Positions 22,200 to 35,025 of a DNA stretch of 64,000 bases are shown piece by piece. The stretch covers positions 1-64,000 of the forward strand of contig AJFK01000028.1 of NCBI GenBank assembly GCA_000467715.1. The letters run 5' to 3'. Under the pieces are notes generated by a model, which was not told where the DNA came from, searched no databases, and saw only the letters and a program-made list of their open reading frames with translations. Source of the stretch: Hysterium pulicare CBS 123377. Its lineage: Eukaryota; Ascomycota; Dothideomycetes; Hysteriales; Hysteriaceae. Position 1 is the stretch's first letter; the number at the start of each line of letters is the position of its first letter. The position numbers and the translations under genes were made by a program.

Positions 22200-22337
22200 A
22201 TGTCATACTTTTCGATCAGCCTCAAGGGCGCCAACTTGCTTTAACGCCTGTACCAAGTCTGAACTGGCTTCGTAGGCTGATAGTAAAGAATGTGGTAGGC
22301 CAGCAGAACTATCCTCTGAAAACGCCGAATCATGACA
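22200..22337 (+). repeat. Dispersed repeat, copy B
   Basis: Counterpart of 16221-16357, same orientation, about 6 kb away. If read as protein, both begin with a similar short peptide (M-x-Y then LK-x-x-NLL), but copy B soon meets stops. This could be a trace of a shared coding origin. Confidence 0.6.
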
Positions 22338-22548
22338 TCTATCCGATGGAGAAAAGATAGGAATAATGTGCCGAAACCCATAGAAATTGGTTTTTTAATC
22401 TATATTCTCGACTGAACTTTTTACTCCGACTATTCATATAATTCTAAGGATAGGTGGTAGAAAAGTTGCGGATAAGTATCTTAGATCATGCATAAATGCT
22501 ATCTACTAGCATGCCAGATGATGCCTTATGTAGAAAACCAAATTGTGT

Positions 22549-25500
22549 CTACATCCCATTGTCCTTCTTGAACTTATCCCATGCTTCATTCAAGGTACTA
22601 AAGATAGCTGCACTCAGCATGCGCTGCTCCGTGGTAGCCGTTTGTGGAATCTAAATGGCAAGATGGTCAGCAATCATGATTTGACGGGGGAAACCCCTAA
22701 AGGGAAGAACTACCTTATCAGGATGGACCTTAGCAATCGCCTTCATATAGACGATTTTGACCCTGTTGGGCATGACAAGGTCACTCATGCCCACTTTGTT
22801 CCACCCAGCTTCAGTCCACAAGACCTTATCCAAAGATCCTAACAACGCTCGTAGGTTATCTGACTTGGTCCCCTTCCAAGCAATGAGCTTCGAATCTACC
22901 TGGTCGGTAAGCGAGAACTTCTCATCATCTGCTCTCTCGGCTGCTGCATTCGCCGCTTTCAACTTCTTGACAGCTTCAGAGTCCGGTTGAGATCCGCCTC
23001 CCAGATCCGAAAGTGCCGAAGGTCTAGCTGGCGTGGGCTTTCGAGGTGGAGGCCGCTTGGCTGCAGCTGGTGTGCTTTGCTTGTTGCCACCACTGGCAGC
23101 TTTTTCACACCTGTTTCTTCCTTGTATACTTATCGACCCTCCTACACCAGATTCGACGGCCTCCTTCCACACCTTGCCAGCATCAACCCATTTTTCCATG
23201 TGCTCCAGTGCCTCAGCTTTCCGCATCAAGGCTTTTCCAAAGAATTCCTTCATCTCCTTTTCTCCTTCAATACCTCCTAAAGAGATCTTCTCGCCCTCTC
23301 CTTTCGTAGCACCAATTATTGCAAGAGCGGCATCCGCATCAGAAACTGCAGCCTTCGGATCGCCTACTTTGATGTTTGTGACAGCTCTGTTACAAAGCAC
23401 GATGATTGTGATTGGATGAGTGCTAGGAAGAGGAGCTAATGCAGCTGAATACGCTACGTGAGCTGCTGAGTAATCGCCACGTTTGAAAGCATCTGAGCCT
23501 TTCTGTCGATTGGTCGCGGAAGAAGAGAGCGCGGAGGATGAGGCGGGAGGAATTTGGCGGGGAGGTGGCTTCGGTTTGCTGACCGGAGGTGTAGCAACAG
23601 CGCTTCTCAAAGTCGGTGTCGCGGTCCGCTGGGCAAACGGATTATTCGATTGAGATGGTGTTGGTTGGCGAGAAGTATTTAGCGATGGGCCTGCCTTCTC
23701 TGGTGGTATAACATCTGGTTTAATGGTTGGTTTCTTCCGACGGGCGGGACTGATATATGCCTGAGCACTTTGTTCTTCAACATCCTGGCGAGATAATTTT
23801 GCAGTCGCTCTGTTATCAGCACGTGGAGGCTGCTGTCGAATCGCTGGCGACTGAGACAACGTTCGGTCTGGAAGCACCCGAGTCCTTGCGTCCAGTTCTC
23901 TTACTTGACGCCCAAAATGATCTGGCGGGTCATGACGGGAGCTGCTTTGCCGTTGAGGCTTTGTCGGGCGGGAATTGCCTGACTCTAGCATCAAAGCCTC
24001 GTCGGTAACGCTCGCATTCGGTCGCGATGGAGCGTCTTTACGGCTACCTCCACCCTCTCGAGGAGTTTTAATTTCCTGATCATCTTGATGAGCCTGTACA
24101 TCTCTCATCCACTTTGGCTTGGTTGAATCGTTGTCCTGTTGGAGGTCGGCAACAGCCTTTTGAACTTTCTTCTGGCCTGTCTTCCATAATGAGTTGGCTG
24201 ATTTAAACAAAGTGCTCCCAATCTCAGATGCGTATTGTGACACGTCTTTTTCACCGGCTGGGGAATTATTGTCGGTTCTCCTCTGCGCAGAGCGACTTCG
24301 CTCGTTATCACCCCTCATCCACGCAGGAGCTTCCCCGCTTGTACTTGATCCCCTCGCGGTGGGTCGCGAACCATCCCTTTGGCGAATTTCATTGTTTTCA
24401 AATGGACTCTCACGGCCTCTTCCTTCCCTGGTCCCATGTGATTTCTGCTTGGCCTCAGCATGCGCTTGATTCAGAAGCCAGCCAACTGCAGCTTGGACAT
24501 CGGCTCCTGACTCTGTTTGCGCTAGTGCAATGGCAGACTTATCCGCGGGAAATCCCATATCAACAAGTTCAGCAACAGCTTTGTCGCGCGGGTCCAGTTG
24601 GGCTGAAGCGATATGATCATCTTCCGATTGATGATCGTGATTAAATTTATACTGTTCAGATGTGCCGTGTGTTTTAACCTCGGACACTGGTTTTCCAAGC
24701 ATGCCTAATATGTCGTCATCATCATTCTCCAGAGCAGGATCCCGTGAAGCTGGAGAGGTATGTTTCTGGCCCATTTGACCAAGACCAAACGGGTCGTCAT
24801 CGTCTCCAAATGAGTCATTTGGGGCATCTCCCGAGAATGGATTATTCGATTTGAGTACTTGTGCGCTGAAAGCAGGAGTACTTCGACCACTGTCTTTCGA
24901 TGATGGAGGAGGGAAGTGGCTAGAAGCATCGACAGGAGCTGCAGAGTTGAACGCCGCCAGAAGATCGTCTTCGACAGGCGGGGATTGAACGGGTTGCCTG
25001 GATAATGTATCTAGTCCTGCAAAAGGCCTATTGATTGTTTTAGAAAGGTTGTGCCCTCCGGAACCGTTCCGCTGAGTCTGCTGCGGCGCAGGGAACTGGT
25101 CAGGCGTAGCCCTTCCATTGCCCAGTGTATTCCAGAATTGGCCATCTTGAGCTCCGAACTGAGAATCATATTGTTTTCTCTGCTCGGCTTCCTTCCTTAA
25201 CTTCTCCTCTTGTAACTGCCTTTGGCGTTCTTGGAGCGACAGATTGTTCGATGGTTTGGAGGAGTTTGGGCCCAGTAAGCTGGCGAAGCTGTCATTCGCA
25301 GGTGTTGAAGGTTTCGAATAGGGTTTGAGAGGCCGGTTAGTGCTTTGAATAGAGCCTGACTGCTGCGCAGAAAGAGGTGTGGAGCGGCCTGATAGTGGAA
25401 GTGCAGGACTTTGGCGGATCGGCGGAGTGAAAGACGGTGGGGGATTAGGAGCTCGTGAATTGCTGGATTTTGACCAGTCGAGCCCGGCGAGATCGTCCAT
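22549..25500 (-). CDS. SWA2: Auxilin/Swa2-like J-domain protein (clathrin uncoating)
   Basis: Two exons on the minus strand, 25500-22714 and 22650-22549, giving 962 residues. It recruits Hsp70 to strip clathrin from vesicles. The N-terminal 290 residues are disordered and rich in endocytic short motifs: LLAAF (clathrin-box-like), NPF at about 220 and DPFGLG at about 236. A UBA domain spans about 303-349 (VAELVDMGFPADKSAIALAQ). A TPR block lies near 664-760 (GSDAFKRGDYSAAHVAYSAA). A C-terminal J domain begins near 857 and contains HPDK at 926-929. The 63-nt intron (TGCTGAC branch site) falls right after HPDK, and the last 33 residues (through LNEAWDKF) form helix III and IV. This UBA-TPR-J order is that of yeast Swa2/Aux1. 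Confidence 0.92.
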
Positions 25501-27845
25501 CGTCAGAGGAACAAGGAGAGTATCATGTAAGTAGTATGTCTATGGTCATAAAGGCATTGATTCGTCAGTTGCGTCGTGGACTCGTTGGATTGCTTCTTGC
25601 GTGGTGGTTGGGTTGCTTTCCAAACATTGGCCTCAGCCACAACGAAATCTTGCCTGAGGCATCCACCGCCAGATCATTTCTCTCGATAATGACTCTCAAC
25701 GTCAAGTTTCTGCTAACTCCCTGCAGCGTACGGAGTAGGAGGAATCATGATAACTCTCCGCTCCTTACAGATTAGAGTTTGTCAACTTCACTTTACGAAT
25801 TGTTGTTTCGACGCTAGTAGTAGTAGTAATTCAATAATAGACTGCATTTACATGATAGGTGGATATGCGATAAGCTGCGATTCCAAATTGCAAGTATTTC
25901 AAATTACAACCAATTGGAGGTTCTAAAATGAAGCATTTAAATATCAAACAATGAACGAAAGCGGGATACTTAGCGACCAGTTTCACTTTGGTCCGTGATG
26001 GTCGTCGATGGCGCAAAAGGGGCACGGCCTTCATGTCAACGGCTACACCCGTGGTGAACGGACCTGATACAGTCCGCTGGAAATCTCATACATCTGGGTG
26101 TGCAAACCTTGAATCACCTGGTAGTAGTCGGCGCGGTGAAGAAGGTTCATATTGATACTGCTCCCTCCCACGACGCGATCCGTGTACGTTTACCAACAAG
26201 TAGGAGAGCTGAAATGGGAGTACTATCATTCAATTGTAGCCCACAACGAGTATGGAGAACTTCATAAAGAGATAAGTACGGAAAAACGTTGATTAACACA
26301 AAGCTATGAATTCTCGCATGGGGTTAACATCCTTTCGGAGACAGCAACATACCCAAAACAGTCTCTGTGCATATATGTAAGTTGTTGAGTCATTTCCTAT
26401 ATGATCTAGCAGGCTTATCTTATTCTATCGCTTGGTGTACACTACCCACGGATATTGCTCATCATGAAATGGTCTCGAAGCAAACGAGTCTTCTAAGAGC
26501 ACGAGTCATAATTCGAGGCAGCCTCGGTGGCATATTTCCCCATGCATACTGCTTTCTCCTTACCACAGACCTGTGATCTCTTTCGAGATCAAGCCAGTCA
26601 CATGCATGGCTTGTAGTGTCATTACCCTCTTCATGCACAAACTAAGTTCGGTTGACAGGCATTTGGACCGAAACCTACGACGGCTCGACTGGTGTGCAGG
26701 TCTGCATGCAGAGAGTCATGCGTGTGGGCGGAACAAAGCCGGCGGGGTGAGTAGTGGATCTGGTCTGCAAAGGCTTGCCAAGTTGCCTTGGATTCCCAAT
26801 GGCATGCATCCGAAAACGTGGTGTGGTGTATGAATGGGCCTGCAGAGCGAAAGCATAATACTACGGCAATGCACCGCAGAGTCAGCTAGGCTTAAATTCA
26901 ATCGACGATGGATATGAATGAGTCGAGCTGCACAGAATAGGTAGGTGTGCAAGACTCATGCAGAAAGTGAGAGGAAACATTTGCTGTCGAGCCTAAGCTC
27001 CCTGCATGGCGGTAGTGAATGGCTAGAAAGACGGGGAAGCGGGCGTGGAGACAGTTGTTGCGGCAGCTGTGAAGTGCACCAGATATTGGGGTCGTGGGGC
27101 TGGAGGATTGAGAAGGAGTGGATATCGGCACACCAATGACCCAAAGGAGTACTGGACTGCATATAAGGATTCCGACGGAGCAGTTGATCAGGGGTGAATA
27201 TGAGGCAGTCCCCTTTCCGATAGAGCAAGAATTGGAAGAATTGCATTGGGCTCAAACACCACGGTATTGAGGCGTGCTAGACACGCTCGCGTGAACTTTG
27301 ACTCGCTTCCCGCCGATGGCTGCTTGGACCAGCACCGATTTAGTGTGTTAGCCGTTCCCGCTGAGCCCTTGCCTGCACCTCGCACAGGGGATACTTTTTG
27401 CTGTGAACTTTTCAACTGGCTTGCTCGCAGGGGACGGCACATCCAATCCCCCCTGGATTTCAACGGTCTTGCACCCCAATAACCCGAGCCCCAAATCCCA
27501 GCTGTTGTTTTCTTGTTGTCCCTCTGCTCTGGCTCTGGCTCCAGTGCTCCACGCACGGTCGATCCAGCACTCGAAGACACAGATCTCTCCCTGTCTACTG
27601 CAGGTCCCAGAGGCGCCCAGAAGGCTTTGAACCCTGAACCCAGACCTATTCCTCTCCGCGCCGCTCACGCTCGGATCGGGGAGAGTGCCCTGCAATTTGA
27701 CCTCCACCGGAACTTCTCATCCTCTGATCGGCGCTCGCTTTGTCCGCAGACCTCGACCCGTGGCTGACAGGCCGATCCATTATTTCCCACACAGAATCCT
27801 GAGAACTCACGATTCTCACCGTCTGACCTTTTGCTTCTCGTCACC
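25501..27845. other. Long divergent intergenic region
   Basis: Separates the leftward auxilin-like gene from the rightward URC4 gene. I see no domain-bearing frame on either strand. Sequence from about 27300 to 27845 is GC-richer and pyrimidine-rich and probably holds the URC4 promoter and leader. No RNA gene recognised. Confidence 0.45.
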
Positions 27846-29504
27846 ATGGGTCTTTTCTCTCGCAAAGGCTCCAAAACGGCTATACAGAGTGATGCTCAGT
27901 CAAGTCGATCTAATGGCTCGCTGAAATCTCCGGCTCTGCCCAACTCTGCCAATGGCCAAAACATCCCCAAGACGCCCGTAAAAATGCCAGATGTGCCTCT
28001 TCCAAAGGCTCCAGATCCATCTTTGGACCCGGCTGGTTACTTGAGAAGCATACACTCTGTTAGAGAGAGGTCGAAATTGGTGTTAGAAAAAGCCAAAAAA
28101 AATCAGCTCAAGCACTTCACCGTCGATATGACCAAATTTTCGGAGACGGCAACCTATGTGGTATCAATCATCAAGGTAAGTCCGATTCGCCCTCAATCTT
28201 CCAGCCTCGAACCTCATTAACAATGTGCCTTCTTCCAGCGCGATTACGCTCCGGACTACTCCTCGATTCCTCCCCACGGTCGATGGCAACATTTTGAAGT
28301 CGGCGGCCGACCTCGACTTGACTATCTCATGGCCTCTTGGTCTTCCTCTGTCGATAACCAGGAACGAACACGCCGTTTGATCGATCTCTTCCTTGTGTCT
28401 GTCCTTTTGGATGCCGGAGCCGGTACAAAATGGCAATACAAGAGCAAGGAGACTGGCAAGATCTACCGCCGAAGTGAGGGTCTTGCAGTTGCCAGTCTTG
28501 AAATGTTCAAAGCTGGAGTCTTCAGCAGTGATGCCTCTGAACCCTGCCAGGTTGACAGCAATGGCTTGAGGAGGTTGAGTGTTGAGACTATGGCTCGTGG
28601 GCTCCAGGTTACAGAGCACAACCCCATTGACGGACTTCAGGGGCGTACTGGACTTTTGATACGACTAGCAGACGCCTTACAGAATCAGGAAATTTTCGGG
28701 CTTGAGGCTCGGCCTGGAAACATGCTAGGTACTATTACCGAGCCTTCAATCTTCACAAAGCTAATCTGTTTATAGACTACCTGCTCTCACATCCTTCAAC
28801 CCAAGCTACGTCTGTTCCGATCGTTCCCTTGCCTACTCTGTGGTCTGTGTTGATGGACGGTCTTTCGCCAATTTGGCCATCAACACGCACACAAATTGAC
28901 GGCGTCTCCATCGGCGATGCCTGGCCGTGCTCGGTCATGCCATCGCATCCTACCCACCCTTGGGAGAACATCGTTCCGTTCCATAAGCTCACACAATGGC
29001 TCACATACTCGTTAATGGTCCCGATGACAAAGTTGCTCAATGTCTACTTCGCTGGAAGTGAGCTGCTTACCGGGCTCCCCGAGTACCGTAACGGTGGTCT
29101 GTTGATTGACACGGGTCTGTTAACCTTAAAACCCGAGGACGCCAAGCGAGGACTGGCACAATATCAGAGAAATGCTCAGCTCAAAGGACAGCCATGCATG
29201 GAAGTTGTGCCGTTATTCACCACCGACGATGATGTTATTGTCGAGTGGAGGGCAGTTACCGTTGGCTTTCTCGACGAGCTCTTGTCGGAAGTCAACTCGT
29301 TGTTGGGTCTAAGCGGAGGTGACAAACTTAACTTGGCACAGATGCTAGAGGCTGGTACTTGGAAGGTAAGCCATTTTGCTCGTTTCTGCAGTTGGTTTGG
29401 TTTGCTAACACGATTCATAGGGCGGACGAGAAATCGCAGAGGTCTCACGACCAAATACAAAGGAACCACCAATTATGATCCTGTCTGACGGGACAGTATT
29501 CTAA
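27846..29504 (+). CDS. URC4: Uracil catabolism protein 4 (DUF1688)
   Basis: Four exons, 27846-28175, 28239-28728, 28776-29365 and 29421-29504, giving 497 residues. All three junctions keep one frame and conserved text. DUF1688 landmarks in order: YLRSIHSVRER, RDYAPDYSSIPPHGRWQHFE at the start of exon 2, FLVSVLLDAGAGTKWQY, RSEGLAVASLEMF, PGNML/DYLL across intron 2, GDAWP, VPFHKLTQWLTYSLMVP, GLPEYRNGGLL, VVEWRAVTVGFLDEL, and the C-terminal GGREIA and ILSDGTVF. In yeasts that use the URC route, URC4 is required with URC1 to degrade uracil, but its reaction is undefined. No URC1 (GTP cyclohydrolase II-like) gene is visible in this window. The first 45 residues are Ser/Pro-rich and variable. Confidence 0.95.
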
Positions 29505-30267
29505 GATACCCTTTTTCTTCTATTCATTCGACCGAGCAGCCTTGGCTGATGGAGGATGCACTCTTTCACGCACTCAGCCCGAGCGCCAAACCCGGATGCC
29601 TCTCGCCACATTTCGACACGCCCGAGCTTCTCCCTTAGTCCCTGGCGTCTCCCATTTCGTGTCCATAATTGTGCATTTTATTCCAAGATGGGGTGTTTTA
29701 TCCCGGCATTCACTTGGCTCGCGGCCCTAACAGACCACTCAGTTTGTTTTCTATTCATTTTCGACGGCTATTAGCATGTTTGTAAGAAAACGAGAACTTC
29801 GGTTAGGAAGCAAGTGGTTTCACGGGAGCAGCATTAGGCGGGCTTTACTCTATAGTACTTGATGCAGTACTTAATAATTGAACCATGGCACTCATCCACT
29901 GCCCGCAAGCTGTGAAGCTAAGCCCAAGTGCGAATTGGTGAGAATGTCTACGTGGCTTTTATCTAGACCTCGATCGTGCCTTCCCGGTCTGCGCCCAAGC
30001 ATTGTTTGCAGCTGCCAAAACTTTAAAATCAGGCCACACGTGCAGAGACAAAACCTTGGGACGCGTGTTGGTTCTAGATGCGGTAGACGGCGGAGCGGAA
30101 CTGTGCCGAGCCTCGTAGATTGGCGGAGCGGAACCACGAGAGCTTTTTGGGGAGCTTTGCTACACAACGTCACCTCGACACAACACCAACATTCATTTTT
30201 CAAACACATCAAGTTCTCTCACCACCTCCAACTCTCCGGTGCCTGCCAAGCACAAACAACCGCCAAG
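29505..30267. other. Intergenic; GTR1 promoter region
   Basis: Tandem arrangement of URC4 and GTR1. No coding or RNA gene recognised; the last 80 nt are CA-rich as in many fungal leaders. Confidence 0.4.
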
Positions 30268-31516
30268 ATGAACACCGGCAAGCGCCAGAAACAGCGCAAA
30301 GTGCTCTTAATGGGCAAGAGCGGAGCGGGCAAATCCTCGATGCGATCAATTGTCTTCAGCAACTACGTCGCGAAAGATGTGCGCAGATTAGGCGCCACCA
30401 TTGACGTCGAACACAGCAACATAAAATTCATGGGCAACCTCATGCTGAATTTGTGGGACTGCGGAGGGTAAAAAATCCACCCTCAATTTTGCGCCAACAG
30501 CGTAAGCGATTCGAAGAAGAGAGCTGATGAGAGTAAATGCACAGACAAGACGGCTTCGTGGAGAACTACCTAACGCACCAACGCGCGCACGTCTTCGGAA
30601 GCGTCGCAGTCCTAATCTTCGTCTTTGACATCGAGTCGCGCGAATTCCAAGCCGACGTAATATCCTACTCCAACATCATCCGAGCTCTAGAAGAATGCTC
30701 CCCCTCGGCCAAAGTCTTCTGTCTCATCCACAAGATGGATCTCGTGCAAGCGCGACTGCGCGCCCAACTGTTCGAAGAACGCGCAGACTATATCCGGGCG
30801 GCGAGCGAGGGGTTCAGGGATACGGTGGATTTCTACCCGACAAGTATTTGGGATCAGAGCCTGTATAAGGCGTGGACGCAGATTATTTACTTTCTGATAC
30901 CGAATGCGAGCACGATTGAGACGCTCTTGCAGCAGTTGGCGGAGGTGATTGATGCGAGGGAGTTGATTCTATATGAACGGACGACATGTCTGATGGTCAC
31001 GCATGTGACGAGGGGATTAGAGAGTCAGAACCCCTTCACCGATCGCTTCGAAAGGATCTCGAGTATTCTAAAGACGCACAAACAGAGCATGGCGTATGTA
31101 TCCCACCCCTTACCTCTAATCCCACCCCAAAAGGCAACAACTAACTCCTATTATATAGCAAACACACCGGTATCCCAGCCGGCAGCGCCAACTTCGCCGA
31201 AATGCAAATCAAAACAGGCCGCTTCATGTTCTTCATCACCCGCCTCACCGAAAACACAAACCTCGCCGCTTCCATTCCTCCCTCGGAGCAAGTCTTCAAT
31301 GCCGCCCGCGTCAATATCCTCCTTGCCAGATCCCGCTTCGCTGAACTAGATATTGCGAGTAAGCCGAGACCTGGCATCCAGCAGGCATTTGCGAGGGAAG
31401 CGGATAGTGAGAGGATGAGCGCGAGTGGGGCCGGGGACGAGAGTTATAGGGGAAAGGGGAAGGAGCCGGTGGGCTCGTCGGGGGCTTCTGGGAATGGAGA
31501 TGTGTTTGGGGGGTAG
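30268..31516 (+). CDS. GTR1: Rag-family small GTPase GTR1 (RagA/B)
   Basis: Three exons, 30268-30467, 30545-31093 and 31159-31516, giving 368 residues. Gtr1 pairs with Gtr2 on the vacuole membrane in the EGO/Ragulator system and signals amino-acid sufficiency to TORC1. The P-loop is GKSGAGKSS at residues 16-24; the switch II region WDCGGQDGF is split by intron 1; HKMD is the guanine-specificity motif. The C-terminal roadblock-like domain ends around AELDIASK. A Ser/Gly-rich tail of about 55 residues follows. Introns (GTAAAA, GTATGT donors) restore frame and family sequence exactly. Confidence 0.95.
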
Positions 31517-32079
31517 AGGATCGATGTGGGGGATGGTTCACTGTTCTTTGAGGTGCCTTTTTCTGGTTGGATTTTTGCTGTCGGCGAGATACCCATTTAT
31601 TTGAAAGGCGTTTTAGCGTGCATGGCATATTGGCATTTGTGATCCTTGTGAGCATAGAACAGGCCGTATCGATCTATACTCAGCTTGCAACCTTATATCA
31701 AGAAGCGTACGTGCGAGCAACGACTCCGTACGTTTTCAGGGACATTGAATAGAACATATCGCACAAGTGACAAGTATCTCCGCATACTATAGACAACCTG
31801 ACACTTAATTACCGAAATCTCCAGTTCGAGCTTTTATCATACAGGACGTCTCTAAACCTTACCCACCCTATCCTACCGAGCCCCCCATACATAGAAAATG
31901 ATAATGGAAAAATCCTACATGGCACTTCAAATGCCTGTCCAGCCATACACCACCCAATAAAGAAAGCATTCATCCTACTCAAACAACAGACCACCGAGAA
32001 GCTGGGGTCCGAAAAGGGGGGGAAAATCCAAGAAACTAAAAATACAGATGATACTACAAAAGCTCCCTTTCCCTCACCT
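31517..32079. other. Convergent 3' region
   Basis: Lies between the 3' ends of GTR1 and the Zn2Cys6 gene. No gene supported. Confidence 0.45.
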
Positions 32080-35025
32080 TCACCGGCCGCCCCCACCCAA
32101 ATCCCTCACAGCATCCCAGAACCTCTGCTCATCAACCCCATAAACTACATCGTCATCCCTCCCGAACGCCGTCTCTAGCGAATCATTCAACCTCCAGAAA
32201 GGCTGCCTACTCGCCTGCGCTTGTCCTCCCGGCTCCTGCAACACCATCTCAGCAAGCTGTTTCGCACGCATCGAAATCGCTTTCTGTTGCGCGCGGGCAC
32301 TCGCCCAGGAGTCGGCAAGTTCTTCTACACACCCAATGGATGAGCCAATGGAGGCGACCAGGTCGGGGAGGAGGGTCGTGTTGCCGCCGGAGGAGAGGAC
32401 GTCGACGGAGAGCATGAGAGCGTAGCCGGCGAATGGGGTTGAGAAGGAGAAGGTGGTAGCGAGGGGTTGGGGGAGGCGTTGGGCGCGGGCGGTAGGGGTG
32501 AGGGATTGCATGATGGAGAGAAATTGGGCGGCGTGTTGGAAGGAGCGGATGATATTGCGGCGGAGGTTTGGTGGGGAGAGAGCGCGGGTACGTGCGTGGC
32601 GGTTTATGCGGACGCAGGTAGTGTGGTACAGGGCGTGGAGGCTTACGAATGTGCCCGCAAAGCCGGTTTCGATGCTTTTGTCGAGGTTTTGAGGTGTGTA
32701 GATGAGGTGGGATGGGAGGTTTGATAGCCATGTCTCGAGGCGCTCGTATGTTTTGTTGTAGAATGCTTCGTAATGTCGTTCATAGGTGTTGTCTGGTCGA
32801 TGTACCGCACGGCTAGTGTAAGTCAAGACTTCTCCCCAAATAGCCGATATTAATGTTAATTGGGCCATGACACCCAGAGGAGGGCCAGGGGGGGCATTGC
32901 GGCTTAAAAGCTCGAAATCGAAAAAGGGAGTTTCGGATTGTGTGGAGTTCCAGTATGCATTTTCCTGGCAAGGGAGATAAAGGAAGGTATCTTCAGGGTT
33001 GATGACGCAGAGTGTACCGCCGCAGAATCCATTGTACCGCTGTTGGAAGATTAGGTCAAGAGTTGTCGTGGACGTAAACGCTATTGAACTTACATCCATC
33101 AAGAATCCGGACCAGAAGGTGCGTCGGGAGCATTCCTCCAGCGTCCGTCGGTCGAATCCAAAGTTCAGGTCAGTATCGTCCGGAAGTTCTTTCACTCCCT
33201 CCTCGGTGTTGAGTCTTAGGGCACTGATGGCTCGGAGAGCACTGCCACAGAAATCCCAGGCTTCCGTTGCCTTACCCCGCGCGAAATTGTATAGAGCAAG
33301 CATCAGCCTGCTCTGACAAAGCTGCAAACTGAACTTCCCAAATCTCTTTTCAGTGGCATGCGCTGCAATAGCAGCAAACTGCTTCCCTACCGACCGCTTT
33401 TCCGGGTCCTTGCTGAAAATGGATCCCATGGCTAAGAGAGCGTACAGCAGCATTCGATCATCCTGGGACTTTTCTCGATATGTTTCTACCCATGTCAAGA
33501 ATTGCTTACGGGGGAAGATCCCGTAAGTGGCCCGCCCTGCGTGTTCGAAGTAGAGATCCAAAAGCTGAAAGGTAAGCGTGGGGTCTGATTCATATGGATC
33601 TTGGTCCCAAGCGAGCGCTAATTGTTCCGCAGCAATGGAGGACTCAGGGTCATTCATAGACCCGCTCCAATCCGTATCAAAGGAATGCACGGACATGTCG
33701 CGGTAGGAAGACACAGAGCCGACGTGTAAATGCTTCAAATGCTTAGAAGACGGGGCAGATTGACTCCAAACTTCAACTCTCGTTTTTTCGTGTGCTGGAA
33801 GTGCATTTCGTATCTCTTCAGAAGCCTTTGACTTGCCTGGCCCGCTCACTGGACTTATACGTTCCGTTGGCCGACTTGGAAAAGGTACGGAAGTACCTGG
33901 TGGAGAAGGCTCGTCCGATGCATTGCTCATGCTTGGCTGGTTGAGACCTCTACTCGCCCAATTAGTATTTGTCATTTTTAGGTTACACGACTCGCCTTAT
34001 CCGGATTTGGAATGTATAGAACAATGCGTATTGTAACAACGAAAATAGCATAGAACTTACCCTCTGCAAACTCTCTGCGATTTGGCACATTGGTTACACT
34101 TGGGAAATGCAGGTTCACACTTGATTTTCTTTTCCCGACATGTCAAACAGGCTTGAGCTAGTCTTTTCCGGGGTTTCCCAGCTTTGGTGATGCCCCAGGA
34201 TGGGTTGACAGGCTCTCCGTCAATGACAACACGGCAATACGAGCCATCTTCGTAGACGTAGCATAAACCCTCGCCGGGTATTTCCCGTCGACCCACACAA
34301 CGAGATGCCCGGACTGGTGCTCGTTGTGACATGTCTGTACGCCTCTTCATGGGAGCTCCCACGATGTCCATCGAGTCCTCATGCGAAGGTGGTGCAGATG
34401 CGCGGGCTGCTGGGTCAGAAGAGACACTCATGCCTGATGCTGTAGACGGCGGTCTATGGATTTTGCTGACAGAATCGGAATGAAATGAGCGATGATGCCG
34501 AGGATCGGATACGCGGGAGCCTGGAGTTGAATTTGGCGTGGAGAAGGTTTGGCTCTCTTGTCTAGCATAACGAAGAACTGGTGGTGCCCGCGATGACGAG
34601 GCATCACTCTCTCTGCGTTCATGGCCGTAACAGTCGGACTCATGCCGTCTTTTCAGCGTAGGGCTGGATGATCCGTACCGACCAGGATGATCGGACGGGA
34701 GATTTACACCACTTAGTTGTGGGGAAGGCAGTTTAGAATCCAAGAGTTGAGGTTGAAGTAGAGTTCGAAGGCTGGGTAGCTGCGGAGCACTACTAGAGCT
34801 CTCCAGCTCTCGGGGACGATGGGATGGTGTGGCAATTTCTGGTCGTGAAGGCACGGCAGGCCTCTGGTAGGGACCCCAACCCGCATATGGTTCGTGAGGG
34901 AGTGGCCGAGAAGGGATGCTGGGCAGACGGTTCATATCGACTAGCATGCCAGAACTTGTACGTCCGTCTGAGACAGGCGTGACTCGATCAGTCCCAAAGG
35001 CGGGATAACTGCTACCACGATACAT
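32080..35025 (-). CDS. Zn2Cys6 fungal transcription factor
   Basis: Three exons on the minus strand, 35025-34061, 33949-33094 and 33039-32080, giving 926 residues. The zinc cluster CLTCREKKIKC...CNQC...C sits unusually late, around residues 291-320, after a long Ser/Pro-rich region. It is preceded by GEGLCYVYEDGSYCR and WGITKAGKPRKRL, a conserved lead-in. Intron 1 (111 nt) directly follows the sixth Cys. Exons 2-3 hold the fungal-specific transcription-factor domain (LLDLYFEHAGRATYGIFPRK, CSRRTFWSGFLMD, GGTLCVINPEDTFL, FVSLHALYHTTCVRINRH). Intron 2 (33093-33040) is 54 nt, starts GTAAGT, ends CAG and is free of stops, so unspliced RNA would add 18 residues inside FLMD/RYNGF. The layout reminds me of RosA/NosA-type developmental regulators, which is a recollection I could not test. 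Targets are unknown. Confidence 0.88.

Larger units (their letters stand above)
21701..22548. other. Intergenic with one copy of a dispersed repeat
   Basis: Lies upstream of the PQ-loop gene and downstream of the auxilin-like gene. It holds repeat copy B (22200-22337) and a short (GGCATCAA)n run at 22134-22159. No gene seen. Confidence 0.45.
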
